This document shows, in pieces, positions 1-5,106 of a stretch of DNA of 7,397 nt. The notes below the pieces were generated by a model. The model was given only the letters and a program-made list of their open reading frames with translations. It was not told where the DNA came from and ran no database searches. The stretch comes from an uncultured Spirochaetales bacterium (GTDB lineage: Bacteria; Spirochaetota; Spirochaetia; Sphaerochaetales; Sphaerochaetaceae). The stretch lies in contig CALFMX010000177.1 in NCBI GenBank assembly GCA_937902565.1, positions 1 to 7,397 on the forward strand, given 5' to 3'. Both the position numbers and the translations under genes were made by a program. Each line of letters starts with the position of its first letter. Position 1 is the first letter of the stretch.

Positions 1-50
1 ATTTTCTGTATACCCGTGATATTGATATGTGTCATGTTTCATATTGGCAT
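1..50. other. AT-rich segment of foreign composition abutting truncated ftsW
   Basis: The first 50 bases contain 16 G or C (32%), while the next 50 contain 30 (60%). The change coincides with the point where the ftsW reading frame stops resembling the SEDS family. The segment supplies the last residues (M, P, I) and the TGA stop of the truncated ORF. It has a short direct repeat, ATATTG at 19-24 and 41-46, and CATG at 33-36 and 48-51. It could be the end of an insertion sequence or other element, or chimeric sequence at a contig end. No terminal inverted repeat or target duplication can be tested because the other side is outside the window, and I do not recognise the sequence. Confidence 0.5.
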
Positions 51-902
51 GCAGGCGAAGATGAAGTCGCTGTGGACCTCGGGCAACAAGCCCTCCTTGT
101 AGATGCCGTTGCCGAGCCCCACCCCCAGCAGGCCGCCCCGCTTGATCGCTTTCAGGCTCACCGAGACCTGGTAGTTGATACCCCGCACATCGAGGGTCGG
201 CATCAGGAAGGAGACAATCCGCCGGATTCGGTACCCCTGGCTGAAGAGGGCGACAATGGCCGGTGGGGCAATAAAACCGAAGAGGAGCAGCAGATACCGC
301 ACACTCAGGCCAGCCGCGACGAGCGTGAAGGCACACTGGGCCAAAAAGAGCAAGGCCGAGCTGTAATCACGGCCGGCGAGGATCAGGGCGGTGACGACGA
401 GGGCGACAAGCGACGGGAGGAGAAAGAGCCTCGCCGATGGCTCATCCTGCCCATGGCGGGAGAAGTGGGCGCCATAGAAGAGGGCTATGGCCAGCTTGGC
501 GAATTCGGAGGGCTGGATGGCGGGGAGCCCGGCGATCTCGAGCCATCGGCGGGAACCGAACTTCTTCTGGCCAAAGGAGCTGAAGAGGGTCAGGACCAAC
601 AGGAAGGAGACAGCGAGGAGCAGAAGTGGGCTGAGGCGCCGGATCAGGGAGACGGGCAAAATGACGACGAGGGTGATGGGGACAAGCGAGAGGAGGGCGA
701 AGATCAGCTGGCGGCGCACAAAGTAGTCGTGGCCGACCTCAAAGGAGAGCGCCTCGTTGTAGGAGGCGCTGTAGAGCATCACCAACCCGATGATGGTGAG
801 CAGCAGTGCGACCGACGCAAAGAGAAACGGCGCGTTGTCACGGCTTGAAACCTCCGCCGCCCTGCTGCCCGTGTTGATGTGGTAGTCGTTGTACTCTTCC
901 AT
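39..902 (-). pseudogene. ftsW: Truncated FtsW, SEDS-family peptidoglycan glycosyltransferase (3' end lost)
   Basis: FtsW polymerises lipid II into glycan strands at the division septum, usually with a class B penicillin-binding protein. The 287 visible residues include about seven membrane helices (near 25-47, 63-86, 89-108, 130-146, 158-176, 180-198, 202-222). SEDS landmarks are LYSAS at 43-47, SRRWL at 118-122, IQPSEFAKLA at 129-138, YRIRR at 224-228, GGLLGVGLGNG at 256-266 and PEVHSDFIFA at 274-283. Asp279 in the last motif corresponds to the essential Asp of E. coli RodA/FtsW. Family members usually have about 360-400 residues and continue with a GEELG-like motif and three more helices. 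Here the frame ends CMPI-stop where the base composition changes, so the last helices are missing. The usual QPD-x-G motif reads GRDYSSA (177-183). The ATG at 902 lies 6 nt after the mraY stop. This is either a real disruption of a normally important gene or a contig-end artefact, so the pseudogene label is provisional. Confidence 0.8.
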
Positions 903-908
903 GCCAGC

Positions 909-1838
909 CTACCAGAGGATGATCAAGGAGAGGGCCCCGCACACCCACGATGCCATGACAAAACGTCGGACAATGGTCCGCTCCCCCACCCCCTTGAGCT
1001 CATAGGCGTGGTGCAGCGGGGCGATCGTGAAGACCTTGTGCCCGAAGCGACGGATGGAGACAATCTGGATGAGGCTGGAAGCCAGCTCGACCAGGAAGAG
1101 GGCGCCGGCGAGGAGGATGAGGACCTCCCCCTTGAGCAGGATGGCATGGACCGCGATGTAGGAGCCGAGGGTGTGGCTGCCTGCATCCCCCATGAAGTAG
1201 CGTGCCGGATGGGCGTTGAATATGAGGAACACCGAGAGCGCTCCCACCAGTGACAGGGAGGGCATATGCCCCTGCCTGAAGGAGATGGCGGCCACGAGCA
1301 GGAGCAGGGGCATGCTCGATCCGCCGGCGAGGCTGTCAAGTCCATCGGTTATGTTGACCGCATTGACGAAGTAGAGGATGTAGATGAGCGCAAATGGGTA
1401 GTAGGCAAGGCCCAGCTTGATCGTGCCGAACGGCAGGGTGAGAGAGGTATCCAGATAGGGTGTGCGCGCGATGAGCAGCAGCACGAGTGCGGCGCCGACA
1501 GCCTGCAGGGCGAGCTTTGTTAGGGAGTGCAAGCCATCGGATGAGGCCGAGCGTGCCTTGGCGCGGTCGTCGGCAAAGCCGATGAGAGAGAAGATGAGAA
1601 TCGTCACCAGCGGGATGTAGATCAGCGGGTCTGTGAGGAGGGGATCGAAGAGGGTGGTGACCAGGGTAGCGAGGGTGAAGGCGATGCCTCCGACCACCGG
1701 GGTCCCCTCCTTGGACCACTGCGTATCACGGAGCTCCTCCTTGATCACGGCCCCACTGCCCCGACGCCTGAGCAGGAGGAGGGAGAAAAACCAGGTGAGG
1801 GCTGCAGATGAGGCGGCTTGTATGAGGAGCCTAGGCAT
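909..1838 (-). CDS. mraY: MraY, phospho-N-acetylmuramoyl-pentapeptide-transferase
   Basis: MraY transfers phospho-MurNAc-pentapeptide from UDP to undecaprenyl phosphate, making lipid I at the inner face of the cytoplasmic membrane. The 309-residue protein is highly hydrophobic with about ten predicted helices. Family motifs occur in order: KEGTPVVGG (43-51), the Mg2+-binding FADD (88-91), NITDGLDSLAGG (162-173), NAHPARYFMGDAGSHTLGS (208-226, Asp218 in the GD motif), FLVELASSLIQ (248-258) and PLHHAYELKG (274-283). The last corresponds to the usual PLHHHFE motif, but the third His is Ala278. The length is shorter than typical (about 320-360). The ATG at 1838 lies inside the murF end, overlapping it by 8 nt, with G-rich sequence upstream, so translation is probably coupled to murF. 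ftsW starts 6 nt after its stop. Assignment to MraY rather than WecA/TagO rests on the motif set and on lying between murF and ftsW. Confidence 0.94.
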   Translation of the reverse strand: MPRLLIQAASSAALTWFFSLLLLRRRGSGAVIKEELRDTQWSKEGTPVVGGIAFTLATLVTTLFDPLLTDPLIYIPLVTILIFSLIGFADDRAKARSASSDGLHSLTKLALQAVGAALVLLLIARTPYLDTSLTLPFGTIKLGLAYYPFALIYILYFVNAVNITDGLDSLAGGSSMPLLLLVAAISFRQGHMPSLSLVGALSVFLIFNAHPARYFMGDAGSHTLGSYIAVHAILLKGEVLILLAGALFLVELASSLIQIVSIRRFGHKVFTIAPLHHAYELKGVGERTIVRRFVMASWVCGALSLIILW

Positions 1839-3216
1839 AGGCGCCCCACCGCTCGGTGAGCGAGGGGATCAGGCGGTCGATGGCGACACTGCGGCTCGCC
1901 TTGAGCAGGACCAGGTCCCCCTTCTCCATCCCCTGCTGCACCTGGGTTCCGAGGGTGTCAAAGTCTTCGGTCCAGGTGACCTCGCCCCTGAAGCCAAGGC
2001 GGGAGAGCTCTCTCTGTGCCGTTTCCATCTCCGCACCGTAGAGGTGGGCCTGGGTGAAGGAGGAGCGGGCCAAGAGGCGTGCCACGTTCGTATGGGCGCG
2101 TTCACTCTCCCGGCCGAGCTCTTTCATCGGGCCGAGGACCACTTTCTTGCCCCCCTGCCACATCAGTGAGGAGAGGTATGAGAGGATGCTGCTGGTGGAG
2201 TCCCAGCTGGCATTGTAGGTGTCGTCTATGATCGTGATCGGCCCGTTCTGCACCGAGGTGCGGCCGCTCATCGAGCCGAACCCCTCCAGGGCGCAGGCGA
2301 TGTCCCTCGCCTCGATTCCCAGCGAGTCGGCCACCGCAATCGCGCCGACCACATCCTCGAGGAGGTGGTGGCCGACCGCGCGGATCGAGAAGCGTTCCCC
2401 ACGATAGGAGAGGCGCCACCCCTCGAGGCCGAGGTCGATTGCCTCGAGGTCGGATTGGCGGTAGCGCTTGAGCCGCTGTCCGGCCGATGATTCGACCAGG
2501 TCGAGGTGGGAGCACCCCTCGCTGACAAATCCCGCCTCCAGGCCCGGGTGGAAGATCTTGGCCTTCTCTTTGGCGGTCGTAACCGTCGAGCCGAACTTCT
2601 CGAGGTGTGAGATGCCGATGTTGGTCAGGAGTGCGTGGGAGGGGTTGAGGATCGAGACGAGACGATCCATCTCCCCGATGTGGTCGACCCCGAGCTCGAA
2701 GACCCCGTAGCGATCGCGAGATGAGAGGGTGAAGAGTGACAGCGGCAGGCCAAACTCACTGTTGAGGTTGCCCGGCGTCTTGGCCGTCGGGGCACAGTAG
2801 GACAGGATTGTCGCAAGCGCCTCCTTGGTGGTGGTCTTGCCCACACTGCCGGTGATGCCGACCAGTGTCGCCTGGCCATTGGCCTTCACGTACATGGAGG
2901 CGAGACGGTGGAGGGCAGAGAGGACATCAGGGACGGCTATGACCGGGACAGTGACCCGGGCGAGGGCCTCCTGGGCCCTCTCCTGGGAAACGACGACAGC
3001 AGCGGCCCCTCTCCGCTCTGCGTCTGCGATGAAAGAGAAACCATCGACTACTTCTCCGGCAAGGGCGAAGAAGATCGAGCCCGATTCACAGCGGCGGCTG
3101 TCAATCTGGGCATTGGTCACCAGAACCGTGGATGGACGGAGGCACACCCCCTGCATCATGGGTGCAAGGGAGGGGGGTGTGAGGCCCAGGTCTCCAAGGT
3201 GCTGTTCTGGTTTCAT
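1831..3216 (-). CDS. murF: MurF, UDP-MurNAc-tripeptide--D-Ala-D-Ala ligase
   Basis: MurF is the last cytoplasmic Mur ligase. It uses ATP to add D-Ala-D-Ala to the UDP-MurNAc-tripeptide, giving the pentapeptide that MraY takes next. The 461 residues show the three-domain layout: N-terminal substrate domain (about 25-110, with DSR at 39-41 and FFAL at 49-52), central ATPase domain with P-loop GITGSVGKTTTKE (120-132), ELG at 174-176, TNIGISHLEKFGS (198-210) and a probable carbamylated Lys218 in AKEKAKI, then the C-terminal ligase domain beginning near DDTYNA (331-336), with LGPMKELG (361-368) and LKASRS (438-443). DDTYNA and LKxSR favour MurF over MurC, MurD or MurE. Length fits the family. The ATG at 3216 overlaps the preceding stop as ATGA, with AGGA about 7 nt upstream. 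The stop overlaps mraY by 8 nt. The D-Ala-D-Ala ligase gene (ddl) that supplies its substrate is not in the window. Confidence 0.95.
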   Translation of the reverse strand: MKPEQHLGDLGLTPPSLAPMMQGVCLRPSTVLVTNAQIDSRRCESGSIFFALAGEVVDGFSFIADAERRGAAAVVVSQERAQEALARVTVPVIAVPDVLSALHRLASMYVKANGQATLVGITGSVGKTTTKEALATILSYCAPTAKTPGNLNSEFGLPLSLFTLSSRDRYGVFELGVDHIGEMDRLVSILNPSHALLTNIGISHLEKFGSTVTTAKEKAKIFHPGLEAGFVSEGCSHLDLVESSAGQRLKRYRQSDLEAIDLGLEGWRLSYRGERFSIRAVGHHLLEDVVGAIAVADSLGIEARDIACALEGFGSMSGRTSVQNGPITIIDDTYNASWDSTSSILSYLSSLMWQGGKKVVLGPMKELGRESERAHTNVARLLARSSFTQAHLYGAEMETAQRELSRLGFRGEVTWTEDFDTLGTQVQQGMEKGDLVLLKASRSVAIDRLIPSLTERWGAYA

Positions 3217-3545
3217 TGGCTTGTCCTTGCCACGCTATATACACTCTGACCGGTGATCGGGATAAGCTCGATCTCCTGTCTCCAAGCGCCGTCGATAAGA
3301 GACTCCGGCATCCCCAGTGAGGAGATGGAAGCCTTCAAGAGCCGCTGTTGTTCCGCCCGTGCGTTGTAGCTCTGCTGCAATGAACGGTACTCCAATACCA
3401 GGGAGCGATTGATAGCCCGCTGAGAGAGGGGCAGCATCGCACAGGCGATGAGCGCCACCACGAGGGCAAGGAGCACGAGTCGCCGTGCACCGCTCGGTCT
3501 GCGATAGTCGTGGGAGTACCCACTCTCATACCACTCATGTTCCAT
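3213..3545 (-). CDS. Small bitopic FtsL-like division protein
   Basis: The product is a 110-residue membrane protein: a short, charged and aromatic N-terminal cytoplasmic tail (1-20, many Tyr, His and Arg), one membrane helix (about 22-42), a region with coiled-coil character (about 50-75, rich in Leu, Gln and Glu), and a small extracytoplasmic C-terminal part. This is the size and topology of FtsL and DivIC, which link FtsB and FtsQ to the FtsW-FtsI synthase. It occupies the slot between rsmH and the mur genes where ftsL normally lies. FtsL diverges fast, so sequence alone does not prove identity, and no symbol is given. The ATG at 3545 is well supported by GGGAGG 5 nt upstream. The stop overlaps murF by 4 nt (ATGA). 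In most bacteria ftsI would follow here, but murF does instead. Confidence 0.72.
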   Translation of the reverse strand: MEHEWYESGYSHDYRRPSGARRLVLLALVVALIACAMLPLSQRAINRSLVLEYRSLQQSYNARAEQQRLLKASISSLGMPESLIDGAWRQEIELIPITGQSVYSVARTSQ

Positions 3546-3550
3546 GGCGA

Positions 3551-3556
3551 CCTCCC
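3551..3556 (-). promoter_or_regulatory. Strong ribosome binding site of the FtsL-like gene
   Basis: The minus strand reads GGGAGG, 5 nt before the ATG at 3545. Its first base is the last base of the rsmH stop codon, so ribosomes ending rsmH finish directly on this site. It is among the best Shine-Dalgarno matches in the window and fixes the start of this small gene. Confidence 0.75.
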
Positions 3557-4437
3557 TACAGTTTTTCTATGACCCGCAGCTTGGCACTCCGGCTGGCCGG
3601 GTTCTCTTCCCGTTCCGCTTCACTGGGAACGAGAGGCTTTTTGGTAAGAATTCTGATCACTTCCGGGTCCAGGCCCTTGAAGTACCACTTGACGATACGG
3701 TCCTCCAGGGAGTGGAAGCTGATGACAGCGATCCGCCCTCCCCGCTTCAACGCCTTGATGGCCCCCTCGAGCGCCACCTCGATGCGATCCAGCTCCCCAT
3801 TCACCTCGATGCGGATCGCCTGGAAGGTCTTGGTGGCCGGATGGAGGAAGCCATACCGATAGGCCGGGGGTACCGCCTTGTAGATGATCTGGGCAAGCTG
3901 GGCACTATCCTTGATCTTGGTGAGCTTGCGCTCCTCGACAATCGCCCGGGCGATGCGGCGGCTGTACCGCTCCTCTCCATACTTGTAGATGAGATCGGCG
4001 AGCCGCTCCTCCTGGTAGCCGTTGACCACATCCATCGCGCTGATCGGTTCAGCTGTATCCAGGCGCATGTCCAGCACCTCACCCTTCCTGAAGGAGAAAC
4101 CACGCCCGCTCTCCTCATAGTGGTAGGAGGAGATGCCGAGGTCGAAGAGGATCAGGTCGTAGAGCTCTGCCCCCGAATCCTTGAAGAAGGCATCGAAGGA
4201 GGTATGGATCGGGGAGAACCGGTCGCCGAACTCCTCCATGCGGCACCTTGCCTTCTCGAGGATCGAGGCGTCGCGATCGAGGCCGATGACCGAGAGGTTG
4301 GGATGGGCTGAGAGGAAGCGGTAGGTATGCCCACCCTCGCCGCAGGTGCAGTCGACGAGGATCGCCTCCCCCTGTTCGGGGGGGGTGAGGTATTGGAGCA
4401 CTTCGTCACTCATGACTGAATAGTGGACGTACTCCAT
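3556..4437 (-). CDS. rsmH: RsmH (MraW), 16S rRNA (cytosine-1402-N4)-methyltransferase
   Basis: RsmH uses S-adenosylmethionine to methylate N4 of C1402 in 16S rRNA, in the ribosomal P site. The 293 residues carry the family motifs in order: HYSVM near the N-terminus (5-9), SAM-binding DCTCGEGGHT (29-38), FDLGISS (98-104), GRGFSF (112-117), LDMRLD (122-127), YGEERYSRRIARAI (153-166), HPATKTFQAIRIEVN (199-213), ISFHSLEDRIVK (239-250) and NPASRSAKLR (279-288). It is slightly shorter than the 313-residue E. coli enzyme. The start is a tandem GTG-ATG: GTG at 4440 would overlap mraZ by 4 nt, and ATG at 4437 by 1 nt. I choose the ATG because GGGAG (4443-4447) is 5 nt before it but only 2 nt before the GTG. 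Transcription and translation are probably coupled to mraZ. It is a standard dcw gene whose role in division is indirect. Confidence 0.95.
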   Translation of the reverse strand: MEYVHYSVMSDEVLQYLTPPEQGEAILVDCTCGEGGHTYRFLSAHPNLSVIGLDRDASILEKARCRMEEFGDRFSPIHTSFDAFFKDSGAELYDLILFDLGISSYHYEESGRGFSFRKGEVLDMRLDTAEPISAMDVVNGYQEERLADLIYKYGEERYSRRIARAIVEERKLTKIKDSAQLAQIIYKAVPPAYRYGFLHPATKTFQAIRIEVNGELDRIEVALEGAIKALKRGGRIAVISFHSLEDRIVKWYFKGLDPEVIRILTKKPLVPSEAEREENPASRSAKLRVIEKL

Positions 4438-4892
4438 CACGACTCCCTTCGGTTCATCTGGCTCAGCTCTTGGGCTGCATCCAGGAATTCATCCATCGAT
4501 TCAGCAAGGTACGCCTCATAGGCGCTCTTGCTCCAGAGCTCCATATAGTTGCCGGTTCCCAAGAGGACCGACTCCTCCTTGGTGGAGAGGCCCACGCTCT
4601 CGCGCAGGCTCACGGGGATGTTCAGGCGCCCGACCTTGTCGAACTCGCAGAGCTGGGCCGGTGCGATCATCCCGCGCTGCAGGATCCTGAGCTTGCGGTC
4701 GAACATGGAGCTGGTCGTGGAGATGATCGTATCCTTGAGGACCGAAAAGTCTGCAGGCAGCATGAGCCAGAGACAATTCTCCAGACCCCGTGTCACGTAG
4801 AGCGCCTCGCCGGCGAGTGCGCTACGCAATCGGGCGGGGATGAGGATGCGACCCTTTTCATCAATGGTGCTGTAAAATTCACCGGTCAACAT
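4437..4892 (-). CDS. mraZ: MraZ, AbrB-like regulator of the dcw operon
   Basis: MraZ is a ring-forming DNA-binding protein that in E. coli represses its own dcw promoter by binding TGGGN repeats. The 151-residue product has two copies of the SpoVT/AbrB-like fold. The first begins MLTGEFYSTIDEKGRILIPA (1-20) and continues with TRGLENCLWLM (34-44). The second contains DKVGRLNIPVSLRE (85-98) and GTGNYMELWS (112-121). The paired DxxGRxxIP motifs, at 11-19 and 85-93, are diagnostic. The reading frame is open to 4976, but the start at 4892 is chosen because homologues begin at MLTGEF-like sequence, GGAG lies 7 nt upstream, and the longer version would translate through the operator. It heads the cluster, and its stop overlaps rsmH. 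Autoregulation is likely from the phased repeats just upstream. Confidence 0.95.
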   Translation of the reverse strand: MLTGEFYSTIDEKGRILIPARLRSALAGEALYVTRGLENCLWLMLPADFSVLKDTIISTTSSMFDRKLRILQRGMIAPAQLCEFDKVGRLNIPVSLRESVGLSTKEESVLLGTGNYMELWSKSAYEAYLAESMDEFLDAAQELSQMNRRES

Positions 4893-4899
4893 CGAACTG

Positions 4900-4903
4900 C
4901 TCC
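4900..4903 (-). promoter_or_regulatory. Ribosome binding site deciding the mraZ start
   Basis: The minus strand reads GGAG, 7 nt before the ATG at 4892. It supports the 151-residue MraZ rather than the 28-residue longer open frame, which has no comparable site. Confidence 0.65.
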
Positions 4904-4912
4904 AAAGACACC

Positions 4913-4935
4913 AAAAAATTTGGGAATTCTTCCCA
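4913..4935 (-). promoter_or_regulatory. Leader hairpin with T-run upstream of mraZ
   Basis: On the minus strand a perfect 6-bp inverted repeat TGGGAA/TTCCCA (4921-4935) with a 3-nt loop is followed after AAA by six T (4918 down to 4913). It lies between the predicted promoter and the mraZ ribosome binding site. It resembles a weak intrinsic terminator or attenuator, but the stem is short and half A-T, so read-through should be high. One arm is also the last TGGGA box of the operator, so the palindrome may matter as DNA rather than RNA. Confidence 0.3.
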
Positions 4936-4975
4936 CTGGTACCCATTAATGTACACCGGTTACCACAAAAGCACA
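4931..4975 (-). promoter_or_regulatory. Predicted MraZ operator: five TG-type boxes at exact 10-nt spacing
   Basis: On the minus strand, pentamers starting with TG recur every 10 nt: TGTGC (4975-4971), TGGTA (4965-4961), TGTAC (4955-4951), TGGGT (4945-4941) and TGGGA (4935-4931). E. coli MraZ binds direct TGGGN repeats separated by 5 nt, upstream of its own gene. The two boxes nearest mraZ match TGGGN exactly, TGGTA differs by one base, and the other two keep the TG. The spacing puts all boxes on one face of the helix, which suits a ring-shaped protein with several binding surfaces. Position upstream of mraZ and exact phasing make this a strong prediction, although binding itself is inferred. 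Confidence 0.78.
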
Positions 4976-4976
4976 A
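4948..4976 (-). promoter_or_regulatory. Possible sigma-70-type promoter of the dcw operon
   Basis: The minus strand has TTGTGC (4976-4971) as a possible -35 and TACATT (4953-4948) as a possible -10, with a 17-nt spacer. Matches to consensus are only 3/6 and 4/6. Optimal spacing and the surrounding MraZ boxes make it the best candidate in the gap. Transcription would start near 4941, giving a leader of about 50 nt. A promoter closer to the terminator cannot be excluded. Confidence 0.35.
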
Positions 4977-5052
4977 CTAAACTCTCTCTATTTTCAACGG
5001 TGCATTGGAGATAAAACCGCTCCATACCTTAACAAACGTCTAGCTCAAGCAT

Positions 5053-5086
5053 AAAAAAAGAGCCCCGACCTTGGTTGGACGGGGCT
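5053..5086 (-). terminator. Intrinsic terminator after the GH57 gene
   Basis: A perfect 7-bp stem, AGCCCCG (5061-5067) with CGGGGCT (5080-5086), is rich in G-C and encloses a 12-nt loop. On the minus strand it is followed within two bases by seven T (5059 down to 5053). It lies 20 nt after the stop of the GH57 gene. On the plus strand no T-run follows the stem, so it works in one direction. It separates the glycogen-type unit from the dcw operon. Confidence 0.9.
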
Positions 5087-5106
5087 TCTGTACCAAAAAA
5101 GCGGTG

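Noticed and set aside
27..848. 273-codon plus-strand open frame opposite ftsW
   Set aside because: It is antisense to a clear SEDS gene. Its product is a low-complexity run of Glu, Gly, Asp and Gln, typical of a G+C-rich shadow frame, and has no recognisable domain.
1831..1838. Possible frameshift or sequencing error at the 8-nt murF-mraY overlap
   Set aside because: Both proteins are complete in their motifs and lengths, and short overlaps of this kind are normal in compact dcw clusters.
3544..4311. 255-codon plus-strand open frame opposite rsmH
   Set aside because: It is fully antisense to rsmH, which carries all expected motifs. The opposite frame stays open because of codon bias and shows no family features.
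4893..4976. Extended MraZ start at 4976
   Set aside because: The extra 28 residues are not MraZ-like, start inside the operator and promoter, and lack a good ribosome binding site. The ATG at 4892 has GGAG at proper spacing.
5006..5024. Inverted repeat TGGAG/CTCCA with a 9-nt loop upstream of the mraZ boxes
   Set aside because: Five base pairs with a long loop and no other support is within chance expectation for a region of this size.
5061..5100. Plus-strand or bidirectional terminator
   Set aside because: On the plus strand the stem is followed by TCTGTACC and then an A-run, not T. Only the minus strand has the T-tract.
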